This document shows, in pieces, positions 1 through 8,112 of a DNA stretch of 64,000 nucleotides. A program made the position numbers and the translations under genes. The notes below the pieces were generated by a model. That model ran no database searches. It saw only the letters and a list, made by a program, of their open reading frames with translations, and was not told where the DNA came from. Origin of the DNA: Marine Group I thaumarchaeote (GTDB lineage: Archaea; Thermoproteota; Nitrososphaeria; Nitrososphaerales; Nitrosopumilaceae); assembly GCA_013390785.1 (NCBI GenBank), contig JACASW010000003.1, positions 1-64,000 on the forward strand, written 5' to 3'. Each line of letters opens with the position of its first letter. Positions within the stretch are counted from its first letter, which is position 1.

Positions 1-83
1 CCATCTTTCCAGATAGGCTTTTGAGAAAAAGTAAAGATCTATTCCAAGAAACAGTTGAGCTTTTAGAAAAAAAAGTAAAGTGA
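1..83 (+). CDS. C-terminal end of an unidentified protein (cut by window edge)
   Basis: An open frame enters from the left edge (codons in phase from base 3) and ends with TGA at 81-83. The visible tail is lysine-rich and helical, ending LLEKKVK. There is too little to name a family. It lies 45 bp upstream of sucC on the same strand and could be co-transcribed with it. Confidence 0.45.
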   Translation, partial: IFPDRLLRKSKDLFQETVELLEKKVK

Positions 84-128
84 CAGGATTACTGCTACGA
101 TTATAAACTTCTCAATACGATAATTTTT

Positions 129-1235
129 GTGAGATTATTAGAATATCAGGCTAAGGAATTATTCAAGGAATATGACATTAGGATTCCAGATAGTATTGCC
201 TCCAAGGACATAGAAAGCGGGAGAAAGGATGCTGAAAAAATTGGATACCCATTTGTGATAAAGGCTCAAGTTCCTGTGGGTGGGCGTGGAAAAGCTGGTG
301 GTATACAAAAATGCCACAATGAGGATGAATTTGAATTGAAATATCCACAAGTTCTGAACATGACAATAAAGGGTGAAAAAACTCGTGCTATTCTACTTGA
401 AAAAATGTCAGAGTATGAAAAAGAAATTTACCTGTCATTATTCCTTAACAGAAGTAAAAGATGCTATACCATAATCTCCTCAGCTGAAGGCGGAGTTGAA
501 ATTGAATCAGTAAAGAATCAGACTATTCGAGAAGTTGGTTTAGGTGAGGTGACGAAAAAAGTTGCTGAAGAAGTTGCAAAAGAAATTGGTCTTAAAGAAA
601 ACTCAATACCTCATTTTGTGGATATTTTACAAAAACTGTCAAAACTAACAGTAGAAAAAGAAGCGGAGTTAACGGAGATCAATCCACTTGTAATACTCAA
701 GGATGGCTCCATGATGGCACTAGATGGCAAAATGATGACTGATGATAATTCTAACTTCAGACACAAGGAACTTGCAAAATATCAGGAAAAAACTGAGCTT
801 GAAAAAATGGCGGAGGAAAGTGGATTTTCACTTGTAGAACTAGATGGTAATGTAGCTGTTATCGGAAACGGTGCAGGTCTTGTAATGTCAACGCTTGACA
901 TGCTTACTGATAACGGCGGAAAGGCTGCTTGCTTCCTAGATGTTGGTGGAACTGCTACTACAGAATCAGTCTACGAAGCTTTAACTCTCATCAGCAAAAT
1001 GAAAAATGTCAAAGCGGTTTTGGTAAATCTTTACGGTGGAATAGTAAAAACAAGTATTGTAGCATCTGCATTTCTCAAAGCATATGATGACAAAATAATA
1101 GTTTTGCCAGTTTTTGCTAGATTGATGGGTGCAGAATCAGAAAAATCAAAAGAGATGTTGAAAGATAGTGAAACAAAGTTATCGCCATCGATTGAAGAGG
1201 CAATAAACAATGTGGTTATGGAGGTCAATAAATGA
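129..1235 (+). CDS. sucC: Succinyl-CoA ligase (ADP-forming), beta subunit
   Basis: ATP-grasp subunit of succinyl-CoA synthetase, which interconverts succinyl-CoA, ADP and Pi with succinate, ATP and CoA in the cytoplasm. The N-terminus (MRLLEYQAKELF) is the family start, followed by the ATP-grasp region (about residues 1-220, with VPVGGRGKAGGI and EINPLV) and the C-terminal ligase domain (about 240-368, with NGAGLVMSTLD and FLDVGG). The start is GTG at 129. Length (368 aa) is near normal for the family. The stop overlaps the sucD start by 4 bp (ATGA), so the subunits are translationally coupled. In ammonia-oxidizing archaea this enzyme links succinyl-CoA from the carbon-fixation cycle to the partial citric acid cycle; that role is inferred from the organism. 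Confidence 0.95.
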   Translation: MRLLEYQAKELFKEYDIRIPDSIASKDIESGRKDAEKIGYPFVIKAQVPVGGRGKAGGIQKCHNEDEFELKYPQVLNMTIKGEKTRAILLEKMSEYEKEIYLSLFLNRSKRCYTIISSAEGGVEIESVKNQTIREVGLGEVTKKVAEEVAKEIGLKENSIPHFVDILQKLSKLTVEKEAELTEINPLVILKDGSMMALDGKMMTDDNSNFRHKELAKYQEKTELEKMAEESGFSLVELDGNVAVIGNGAGLVMSTLDMLTDNGGKAACFLDVGGTATTESVYEALTLISKMKNVKAVLVNLYGGIVKTSIVASAFLKAYDDKIIVLPVFARLMGAESEKSKEMLKDSETKLSPSIEEAINNVVMEVNK

Positions 1236-2134
1236 CTGACATCTTTGAACTTTTGAAAGGAAAAGGATCTGAAAAACAACCTGTCATAGTACAAGGAATA
1301 ACTGGAAAGTTTGGTACGCGGCATACAAATCTAATGATAGAATATGGTACTAACATTGTTGCTGGTGTTACTCCCGGTAAAGGCGGACAAAAATTTGAAG
1401 ATTCAGTTCCAATTTATGAAACAGCAAAAGAAGCTGTTGATGCAACGGGTGCAAAAATTTCTATCATGTTTGTTCCTGCTAAATTCTTTTTAGGTGCAGC
1501 AAAGGATGCACTAGAAGCGGGAATAAAATTGCTTATAGCTATTCCAGAACATGTACCAGTACAAGATGCAATGAAAACAATTGAGCTTGCAAAACAAAAA
1601 GGTGCAATAATGATTGGTCCAAACACGCCTGGAGTTATGATACCAGATTTAATCAAGATTGGAATCATGCCTGCATCACCATTCAAGTTTGGAAATGTGG
1701 CTGTTCTATCAAAAAGTGGAACTTTGCTTTATGAAATTAGTAACAATCTTTCAACCTCTGGATTCGGACAATGCATAACACTGGGCATTGGTGGTGATCC
1801 AATCAATGGTACTAGACTGATTGACGCATTTGATATGGTAAAGGATTATCCTAATCTTGATGGAATTGTTGTTGTTGGTGAAATAGGAGGAGATGCAGAA
1901 GAAGTATTTGCTCAAAAAATAATTGATGAGAACTTCAAAAAGCCAATTGTTGCTTACGTGGCAGGTAGAAAAGCTCCAAAAGAAAAGAGAATGGGTCATG
2001 CAGGTGCAATTGTCATGGGAAATTATGGATCAGCTGAATCTAAAATAGCAATGTTCTCAAAGGCCAACATTCCAGTTGCCAAAAGACCAGTAGAAGTACC
2101 GATATTACTTGCTGGAAAGATGGAAAAAAAATAG
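1232..2134 (+). CDS. sucD: Succinyl-CoA ligase (ADP-forming), alpha subunit
   Basis: Alpha subunit carrying the CoA-binding Rossmann domain (about residues 18-110, with VQGITGKFGTRH) and the phosphohistidine loop GHAGAIV near residue 255; His256 is the expected phosphorylated residue. Conserved GPNTPG (binding region) and SKSGTLLYEI segments are present. The length of 300 aa is close to that of bacterial and archaeal SucD. The ATG overlaps the sucC stop, and the ribosomal protein L40e gene follows 29 bp downstream on the same strand. Confidence 0.95.
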   Translation: MTDIFELLKGKGSEKQPVIVQGITGKFGTRHTNLMIEYGTNIVAGVTPGKGGQKFEDSVPIYETAKEAVDATGAKISIMFVPAKFFLGAAKDALEAGIKLLIAIPEHVPVQDAMKTIELAKQKGAIMIGPNTPGVMIPDLIKIGIMPASPFKFGNVAVLSKSGTLLYEISNNLSTSGFGQCITLGIGGDPINGTRLIDAFDMVKDYPNLDGIVVVGEIGGDAEEVFAQKIIDENFKKPIVAYVAGRKAPKEKRMGHAGAIVMGNYGSAESKIAMFSKANIPVAKRPVEVPILLAGKMEKK

Positions 2135-2163
2135 TTTATACGGAGTAATTTTGAGGTGAAAAC

Positions 2164-2334
2164 ATGCCAGTAACAGATCCTGAAAAAAAACAGATTGCAC
2201 AAAGAGCTAGACTTCATATGAAAATCTGCTTTACATGTGGAGCACGAAACCCACTCAGTGCAAAAAGATGCAGAAAATGCCATAACAGCTATCTGCGACT
2301 CAAAAACAGAACTCTGGGCGTTAAAAAGACATAA
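2164..2334 (+). CDS. rpl40e: 50S ribosomal protein L40e
   Basis: A 56-residue basic protein with one zinc ribbon: CFTCGARN (C22, C25) and CRKCHNSY (C36, C39). This is the archaeal/eukaryotic L40e, which in eukaryotes is made as a ubiquitin fusion but here stands alone. The start MPVTDPEKKQIA is preceded by GAGGTG (2153-2158), a good ribosome-binding site. The stop lies 2 bp from the stop of the convergent O-methyltransferase gene. Confidence 0.93.
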   Translation: MPVTDPEKKQIAQRARLHMKICFTCGARNPLSAKRCRKCHNSYLRLKNRTLGVKKT

Positions 2335-2336
2335 TC

Positions 2337-2957
2337 TTACAGTTTGATAGTTACTTCCTCACCGTTATCGATTGGCACAGTGACTGACTGAACATTTGGA
2401 TTGCTCCTAACGTGAGATAAATAATCCTTCATCATTTCATTGAACCTTTCCGGAAGCAGAATGTTATCAGCCCCAATTATCCCGCCCTTTCTTACCAGGG
2501 GCAAGCACAGATCAAAATATTCAATATAACTTTCCTTATCGGCGTCGATGAAAATAAAATCAAAATAATTTTCACCGAACTCTTCCTTTATCTCATGCAA
2601 AATTTTTCTAGCTTCACCCTTCTTGATTTTGATTAGAGAACTTACTCCAGCCTCCTCAAAGTTCTGTGTTGCACTATCAATCTTGAATTGCTCTCTGTCA
2701 ATTGTGATGATTTTACCATATTGGGTGTTTGACATTATTGCATCAGCGAACCAGAGCCCAGAGTAACCTACAGACATACCAATTTCAAGAATGTTCTTGG
2801 CGTGTATGGATTTTAGCATGATGTTGTAAAATGTTCCAATGTTTTTTGATATGCAGTTTAGTCTCTTCTCACTAGGAACTTCATCCCTATGGCTATTCTC
2901 ATAATCAATGTCCTTTTCTAATCTTGATAATACGTTCTGGATTTTTTCGTTTATCAT
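2337..2957 (-). CDS. SAM-dependent O-methyltransferase (family 3)
   Basis: Class I methyltransferase of the caffeoyl-CoA/catechol O-methyltransferase type, 206 aa. The SAM-binding motif I is ILEIGMSVGYSGLW (about residues 56-69), the acidic strand-2 residue follows in ITIDRE, and the metal/catalytic motif FIFIDADKESY lies near residue 135. The C-terminal half keeps GGIIGADNIL, typical of the family. The substrate cannot be told from sequence; bacterial homologues act on catechol-like or hydroxyl groups. It is divergent from the next methyltransferase gene, with 32 bp between the starts. Confidence 0.85.
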   Translation of the reverse strand: MINEKIQNVLSRLEKDIDYENSHRDEVPSEKRLNCISKNIGTFYNIMLKSIHAKNILEIGMSVGYSGLWFADAIMSNTQYGKIITIDREQFKIDSATQNFEEAGVSSLIKIKKGEARKILHEIKEEFGENYFDFIFIDADKESYIEYFDLCLPLVRKGGIIGADNILLPERFNEMMKDYLSHVRSNPNVQSVTVPIDNGEEVTIKL

Positions 2958-2989
2958 TATTCTTTAAATTACTTGATGCGTGATATATA

Positions 2990-3667
2990 ATGTTGGCAGA
3001 ATCGGCAAAAAATCTTGTACCTAAATTTTTTGATGAGACTGGAACAACCTATGATGGCGTTGTTTCGTATGGCACATTAGGCAAGGACAGATACTGGAAG
3101 AGTAAGATATTGGAACAAATTTCTGATGGAAATTCTTTCTTGGATCTAGCTTGTGGCACTGGCATTCTTACAAGGAAAATAGCCGAAAAATTTCCCAGTA
3201 CGGAGATAGTTGGCATTGACATTACCAAAAGTTATCTTGATGTGGCAAAGGAAAATTCAAATTCGTTTGATAACATCTCGTTTATTCTTGACGACGCGGA
3301 AAAATTCAAACTGGATTCAAAGTTTGACTGTATTACTGGATCATATCTGCCAAAATACTGTGACCCGGAAATACTTGTGAAAAATTGTGTGGCACATCTC
3401 AAGCCTGGTGGCAAAATCATCTTCCATGATTTCACATATCCAAAAAATCCAGCTGTCAGGGGGCTGTGGAACTTCTTTCTTACTTTCTTGCTGTTGGTTG
3501 GATGTTTCATTCCAAGTTGGAAGGATGCGCTAATCGGACTGCCAAAATTAATTCGAAGAACCAAATGGCTGGACAGTTATTCTGATGTAATGAAGAAAAG
3601 TGGGCTGAAGGTGAGCCAGCAATACCTTACATACGGTGCAGCCGCAATTCTAACTGGTACGAAATAA
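2990..3667 (+). CDS. Class I SAM-dependent methyltransferase, UbiE-like
   Basis: A 225-residue methyltransferase with motif I FLDLACGTGILTRKIAE (about residues 46-62), GIDITKSYL as the acidic loop, and a post-motif HLKPGGKIIFHDF (about 135-147). A hydrophobic segment near residues 160-175 (FLTFLLLVGCF) suggests membrane contact or a lipid-like substrate, as in ubiquinone/menaquinone methyltransferases. Thaumarchaea use menaquinone-type quinones, so a quinone role is possible but unproven. The reductase gene at 3696 follows 28 bp downstream. Confidence 0.8.
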   Translation: MLAESAKNLVPKFFDETGTTYDGVVSYGTLGKDRYWKSKILEQISDGNSFLDLACGTGILTRKIAEKFPSTEIVGIDITKSYLDVAKENSNSFDNISFILDDAEKFKLDSKFDCITGSYLPKYCDPEILVKNCVAHLKPGGKIIFHDFTYPKNPAVRGLWNFFLTFLLLVGCFIPSWKDALIGLPKLIRRTKWLDSYSDVMKKSGLKVSQQYLTYGAAAILTGTK

Positions 3668-3695
3668 GTATGGTATATTTTTAAAAATCACAGAG

Positions 3696-4769
3696 ATGAA
3701 AGCACTAGTCTATGAAAATTATGCGCAGGATGATGATTTTGAATCTATTTTACAGATAAAGGACATTCCGGAGCCCACACCAAAACCAAACGATGTAATT
3801 TTTCGCGTAAAGGCTGCAGCATTAAACTATGATGACATATGGGGCATGAGAGGAAAGCCACTTGCAGTTCCATTGCCACACATTTCCGGAACTGATGCCG
3901 CGGGTGAGGTAATCGCAATTGGTGACAGTGTAAAGAACATCAAAGTTGGAGACAGGATTGTTTCCCATGGAAACATGTCATGTCGCGTCTGTGCACTATG
4001 TACCGATGGCAGGGAATACGATTGCAGACAACGAAAAATTTGGGGATTTGAAACTGGACCACTTTGGGGTGGCTACTGTGAAGTTGCACACCTTCCAGAA
4101 ATTAATGTCATGAAAATTCCGGACAATGTAAGTTATGAGGAAGCTGCGGCTGCGTCAATGACACTTTTAACATCATGGCACATGTTGGTTGGACGAGCCA
4201 AGATTAAACCAGGTCAAACTATTCTTGTCATGGGTGGCAGTTCCGGCGTTGGAATATTTGGAATTCAAATTGCAAAACTGTATGATTGTATAGTTATTGC
4301 CACAGCAAGTCCTGACAAACTGGAAAGGCTCAAAGAACTTGGAGCAGATTATGCTGTGGATCATAGAAAGGAAGACTGGCACAAAGAAGTCAGAGGAATA
4401 ACCAAAGAGATTGCAAAGAGAGATGGTGTCTTGCCGGGAGTTGATGTAATCTTTGAGCACATTGGTGGCTCCCACTGGAACAAGGAACTGACATTGCTGA
4501 AATATGGCTCAACAATTGTAACCACAGGAGCTACGACTGGATATGATGTGCCGACCGACCTGCGCCACATATTTTTCAAGGGCATCAACATTTTAGGCTC
4601 CACACAGGGAACTCGCGCCGAGTTGGAGGCAGGATTTCACTGGATGGGTCAGGGAAAGATAAAGGCGATTATCGACTCTGTCTTTACACTTGAGAATGCG
4701 GTGGAGGCTCACAAAAAGATGCTCAATGGAAAAGGACTAGTCGGAAAGATAATCCTCAAGCCAAACTAA
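3696..4769 (+). CDS. Medium-chain reductase resembling crotonyl-CoA carboxylase/reductase; candidate enoyl- or acryloyl-CoA reductase
   Basis: MDR-superfamily oxidoreductase, 357 aa. The N-terminal GroES-like domain lacks the catalytic-zinc cysteine of alcohol dehydrogenases: the position reads AALNYDDIWGMRG, as in enoyl/acyl-CoA reductases. The structural zinc lobe is intact (CRVCALCTDGREYDC, about residues 97-111). The Rossmann domain has GGSSGVGIFGIQIA (about 180-193). Several segments recall crotonyl-CoA carboxylase/reductase: HISGTDAAGEV, RKIWGFET, VDVIFEHIGG and TTGATTGYD. From family knowledge such enzymes reduce 2-enoyl-CoAs with NADPH. A role in the acryloyl-CoA or crotonyl-CoA step is inference. 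Its 3' end overlaps the convergent membrane-protein gene by 14 bp. Confidence 0.75.
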   Translation: MKALVYENYAQDDDFESILQIKDIPEPTPKPNDVIFRVKAAALNYDDIWGMRGKPLAVPLPHISGTDAAGEVIAIGDSVKNIKVGDRIVSHGNMSCRVCALCTDGREYDCRQRKIWGFETGPLWGGYCEVAHLPEINVMKIPDNVSYEEAAAASMTLLTSWHMLVGRAKIKPGQTILVMGGSSGVGIFGIQIAKLYDCIVIATASPDKLERLKELGADYAVDHRKEDWHKEVRGITKEIAKRDGVLPGVDVIFEHIGGSHWNKELTLLKYGSTIVTTGATTGYDVPTDLRHIFFKGINILGSTQGTRAELEAGFHWMGQGKIKAIIDSVFTLENAVEAHKKMLNGKGLVGKIILKPN

Positions 4770-5448
4770 ACCTTACAGCAAGAAATATTGCAGTGCCAAC
4801 CAAAACTCCAATCGTAAGAAGTTTTAGAATGGTCTCACACCTTTTAATCTCTGAATGACTTCCGTTATCGCGCCTTAGGTGCTTGTACTTTCTTGATGTC
4901 GTTATCAAAATGTAAGTTATGACTGAAGAGATTCCACAAAGTATGATTGCTTCCAGCGATATTGAGTTAGTCTGGATTGCCGAGCCGGCAAAAATTGGTA
5001 GTATTGCCCATGCAATTATTGTTGTTGAATTGTTGTGGAACTTTCCCCTGAACAATTCCAAATTATATGCAAACAGGAAGAACCCTTCCGCAATTCCTAT
5101 CGCAAATAGCAGGGGCGAATCCAAGAAGGCATAGTACATTCCAATTGTAAATGCAATTCCCAGAACAATCATTGATACAGTCCAGAGTTTTCTCTTTGGC
5201 AAATCTCCCCACGGCTTTGTCTTTCCGCCAACCGCGTCCAGCAGGTGGGCTGAAATCCCAAGCGCCAGAAAATAAATCACACAAACTGCAATGAGCCGCT
5301 CCGTTTCAAAAGAGCCGGAGAGCGAGCCCCATGCCGCAAAGCAGGTGACGATGCTGGTGTATGGCAAAAACAGCAGACCTATTGTCACTCGAAAATTTCT
5401 AGAGCCAAATTTTGGAACAAACCATTCTGACGTCCTATCCCGAAGCAT
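4756..5448 (-). CDS. Multi-pass membrane protein, possibly a degenerate UbiA-type prenyltransferase relative
   Basis: A 230-residue hydrophobic protein with about seven predicted membrane segments. The first loop reads GISAHLLDAVGGKTKPWGDLPKRKLW, whose layout recalls the loop after helix 2 of UbiA prenyltransferases (N-D-x-x-D ... RP-P-G), but the aspartate-rich motif is mostly lost. A UbiA-like fold is therefore only a weak suggestion and no function is assigned. It is convergent with the reductase gene (14-bp overlap) and divergent from the cupin gene. Confidence 0.6.
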   Translation of the reverse strand: MLRDRTSEWFVPKFGSRNFRVTIGLLFLPYTSIVTCFAAWGSLSGSFETERLIAVCVIYFLALGISAHLLDAVGGKTKPWGDLPKRKLWTVSMIVLGIAFTIGMYYAFLDSPLLFAIGIAEGFFLFAYNLELFRGKFHNNSTTIIAWAILPIFAGSAIQTNSISLEAIILCGISSVITYILITTSRKYKHLRRDNGSHSEIKRCETILKLLTIGVLVGTAIFLAVRFSLA

Positions 5449-5504
5449 GGAGACTGTAGAACAAAGTATGTTTTTAACTTAGTTTTGATGGAAAACTGGT
5501 ACGA

Positions 5505-5903
5505 ATGAATCGCTATAAGAAATTTATCAAGAAAGGGGTAAGTGAGCAGATTTCAAAAATTCCATTTCATAACTATGCACCAATAAAACGGCTTTCAATG
5601 CTAAGCAAAAAACGATTTCCAAGTTCGAATACACATGTTGCAGTTCACTTCGTCAATGGTAACCATAAAAAAATGTCAGAGTATAGCATGCTGCACAAAC
5701 ATAATGCGGATGAAATCAATCTTATCGTTTCTGAAAATTCAAAATTGAAATATGAGATTCAGTTAGATGATGAAACATACAAAGTAACATCTCCCTCTAC
5801 AATTTTCATACCAAAAGGAACCAAACATAAGGCGAAATTCATATCTGGAAAAGGAATTTTTGTCTGTATAATTTTATCTGGAAAATATAAATCATCAAAA
5901 TAA
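5505..5903 (+). CDS. Cupin-domain protein
   Basis: A single small beta-barrel protein of 132 aa. Cupin motif 1 is recognisable as LHKHNADEINLIV (about residues 64-76), with His-x-His and a following Glu, and motif 2 as FIPKGTKHKAKF (about 99-110). These residues usually bind Fe, Mn or Ni. The N-terminus is basic (KKFIKKGVSEQISKIPF). Neither neighbours nor sequence show a substrate. The stop is 2 bp from the stop of the convergent J-domain gene. Confidence 0.75.
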   Translation: MNRYKKFIKKGVSEQISKIPFHNYAPIKRLSMLSKKRFPSSNTHVAVHFVNGNHKKMSEYSMLHKHNADEINLIVSENSKLKYEIQLDDETYKVTSPSTIFIPKGTKHKAKFISGKGIFVCIILSGKYKSSK

Positions 5904-5905
5904 GA

Positions 5906-7015
5906 TTACTTGTGAAACATTTTTCCAAGGCTGAATTTATTTCCAGAATTCTTTTTGGCTGATTTTTTTATGTTTTCCCTATCATCGATGTAATCGTATG
6001 TGATGTCTTTCCCGCCAAGGCTGATCAGTTTGTCATGCTTCAAGTCACGGATCTTGATCATCTTACCATTCTCAAGATTAATAGTTGCATCGTCGCTTAT
6101 GTCAAAGCCAGAACCCTGATCATAAAATCTAATTTTGCCGCCTTTCTTTAGAAAGAACTCAACATCATAGGTCACCTTAGTTCCATAGACTAGAATATTT
6201 TTTCCTGTGACTTTGACATTGTCAACCAGATTAAGGGTGATAATCGTATCCGCATCAAGCTTGACAGTGTCTCTTACATCTCCTGTTACTATCTTGCCCT
6301 TTGGTGCCTTAAGATGGGTGAAATGTTCCATAACAGTAGTCATTCCAACCCTGCCTTGTGGATCCTCAACGCGTTGTCTTTTACCTCTAACGTTGCCAAC
6401 CTCCATGTTTCCATTGTCCACGGTGATTTTTGTGCCGCCATCAATGTCATACCTGTTTCGTATGGAGTCAATCATTCTAAAATCTCCGTTTGTAATGCGT
6501 ATGTGGGTCTTATGTTTTTCATACGGGCTGATGTATGGGCTTGTCACACTGCCCCACATCATTACAGGATTATCATATGTAAAATTGCCAGCCCAGAATT
6601 TTCCTTTAATTGTAAGCGTCTTGGTTATTTTTCTTTCAAACTCCATTTGACCTAACTCTTTTGAACCAAACAAACGCTGGCCAGTAGCACTTGCACGGTT
6701 AAGAGCACCAGCCCATTCCTGTGCAGTTTTCATTTCACGAGAAATATCCTGAGACAATAGAAGATTTTTTCTGCGCTGATCAGCAACGTCATCACCAGAA
6801 TAGAATTTTGCTTTTTTCTTTTTTTCAACAACGGTATCAGGATATTTTTTGCCAATCCGTAAATCCTCATATGCACGCTTGATTCTTTTGAACTGCTCAT
6901 CGTCACCGCCCCTATCTGAATGAAGTTTTAAGACCAAACTCCGATAAGCCACACGTATATCTTTTTTAGATGCCCCATCCTGTATCTTTAAAATATCATA
7001 ATTGCTTTCTACCAT
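5906..7015 (-). CDS. J-domain protein with altered HPD motif (HSD) and a beta-rich C-terminal domain
   Basis: Residues 5-60 form a DnaJ J-domain (YDILKIQDGASKKDIRVAYR, then FKRIKRAYEDL), but the Hsp70-stimulating HPD triad reads H32-S33-D34. No Gly/Phe region or zinc finger of classical DnaJ follows. Residues about 60-110 are charged and helical, and residues 110-350 are a long run of short beta-strands with many Gly/Asp turns (for example GKIVTGDVRDTVKLDADTI), like a stacked beta architecture. A co-chaperone role is thus uncertain; the J-domain could be structural. It is divergent from the ferritin-like gene, 38 bp between starts. Confidence 0.8.
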   Translation of the reverse strand: MVESNYDILKIQDGASKKDIRVAYRSLVLKLHSDRGGDDEQFKRIKRAYEDLRIGKKYPDTVVEKKKKAKFYSGDDVADQRRKNLLLSQDISREMKTAQEWAGALNRASATGQRLFGSKELGQMEFERKITKTLTIKGKFWAGNFTYDNPVMMWGSVTSPYISPYEKHKTHIRITNGDFRMIDSIRNRYDIDGGTKITVDNGNMEVGNVRGKRQRVEDPQGRVGMTTVMEHFTHLKAPKGKIVTGDVRDTVKLDADTIITLNLVDNVKVTGKNILVYGTKVTYDVEFFLKKGGKIRFYDQGSGFDISDDATINLENGKMIKIRDLKHDKLISLGGKDITYDYIDDRENIKKSAKKNSGNKFSLGKMFHK

Positions 7016-7053
7016 CCCATACCTTTTATTATTTAGAAATTTAAATTATCTTC

Positions 7054-7635
7054 ATGGTAGCGGAAAAAAACCCTCATGTAGTTGGCATCGAGATTCTAAA
7101 AAAAAATGGAATTGATGTTGATAAACTTATCAAAGAATTAGTGTCTAATGCGTCTGTTGAATTTACAGCTTATTACTACTTCACATTATTGCGAGCAAAT
7201 TGTACTGGCATGGAGGGTGAAGGAATCAAGGGTATAATTGAAGATGCCAGACTTGAAGATCTCAGCCACTTTGAATCATGCATAGAAAGAATCTATCAGC
7301 TTGGTGGCTCTCTGCCAAAAGATGCTACTGATTTCATCAAGATGTCTGGCTGTGAGTTTCTTCAACTGCCACCAAATCCAACTGACCTCAATGCAATTTT
7401 AGAAAAATGCCTAAAGGCTGAACAGGGTGCAATTGTTAATTGGGACAGAGTGTGCCAAATGACAAATGGAAGGGATCCCGCAACATATGATCTCGCAAAG
7501 GATATACTTGCTGAAGAAATTGAACATGAATCATGGTTTCTCGAGCTCTTGTATGCAAGACCATCTGGTCATATGAGAAGAAAATATTCCGGAGAAAGAC
7601 CACATACACAAAAACATTCTAGAGCACTTGGTTAG
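7054..7635 (+). CDS. DPS-like (DPSL) ferritin-family protein
   Basis: A four-helix-bundle ferritin-like protein of 193 aa. Helix motifs for a di-iron site are visible: ASVEFTAYYYF (Glu in helix 1), DARLEDLSHFESC (E-x2-D-x2-H), KAEQGAIVNWDRV and AEEIEHESWFLELL. Two cysteines between helices 2 and 4 (MSGCEFL and EKCLKAEQ) match the paired cysteines of the archaeal DPSL/thioferritin group, which consumes H2O2 while mineralising iron. The C-terminus is basic and histidine-rich. A peroxiredoxin lies convergent just downstream, which fits an oxidative-stress patch. Confidence 0.85.
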   Translation: MVAEKNPHVVGIEILKKNGIDVDKLIKELVSNASVEFTAYYYFTLLRANCTGMEGEGIKGIIEDARLEDLSHFESCIERIYQLGGSLPKDATDFIKMSGCEFLQLPPNPTDLNAILEKCLKAEQGAIVNWDRVCQMTNGRDPATYDLAKDILAEEIEHESWFLELLYARPSGHMRRKYSGERPHTQKHSRALG

Positions 7636-7652
7636 TTACAGGAACAACACAA

Positions 7653-8108
7653 CTACAATTTTTTCAAAGATTCAACAATTTCCTTTCCGTGATTTTTCAC
7701 ATCAATGTCTCGGAAAATATTTTTGATGATTCCATTTTTGTCAATGATGAAAGTTGCCCGCTTTGCAAGCCCAGCAATGTTGGTGCCTGGATATTTCTTG
7801 CAAGTGTCCTTTTGAGTATCGCTAAGATGCAAGTATGGAATGTCATATTCCTCAACAAACTTTTTCTGAGATTCTACTGTGTCGATGGAAATTGCAAATA
7901 ATTTTGAATTAGTTGCCAAGATCTCATCATATACAGAAATCACGCCCTTGGCCATGTCAAATACCTTCTTTGATGGGCATGCAAAGAGATGGTTTTTTGG
8001 ATAGAAACAGAGTACAGTGTTATTTTGCCCAGCAAAAGATTTCAGGCTTACCTTAGTTCCATCATTTGCTTCCAACTCAAAATCTGGTGCAGAGTCTCCT
8101 ACTTCCAT
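7653..8108 (-). CDS. Peroxiredoxin (BCP/AhpC-TSA family) with Leu in place of the catalytic Thr
   Basis: Thioredoxin-fold peroxiredoxin, 151 aa from the ATG at 8108. That start is chosen because MEVGDSAPDFEL is the family N-terminus; a longer frame to 8195 runs into the upstream gene. The peroxidatic cysteine is C44 in CFYPKNHLFACPSK. The usual P-x3-T/S-x2-C motif here reads P37-x3-L41-x2-C44, so the hydroxyl residue that activates peroxide is missing. The conserved Arg of the RATFIID segment is present. No resolving cysteine follows five residues later, though another Cys occurs in DTCKKYPG. Either 1-Cys activity or a shifted function is possible. Confidence 0.85.
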   Translation of the reverse strand: MEVGDSAPDFELEANDGTKVSLKSFAGQNNTVLCFYPKNHLFACPSKKVFDMAKGVISVYDEILATNSKLFAISIDTVESQKKFVEEYDIPYLHLSDTQKDTCKKYPGTNIAGLAKRATFIIDKNGIIKNIFRDIDVKNHGKEIVESLKKL

Positions 8109-8112
8109 GTCA

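Noticed and set aside
4756-5448. Assignment as a functional UbiA prenyltransferase
   Set aside because: The aspartate-rich motif needed for prenyl diphosphate binding is mostly lost; only the loop layout is similar.
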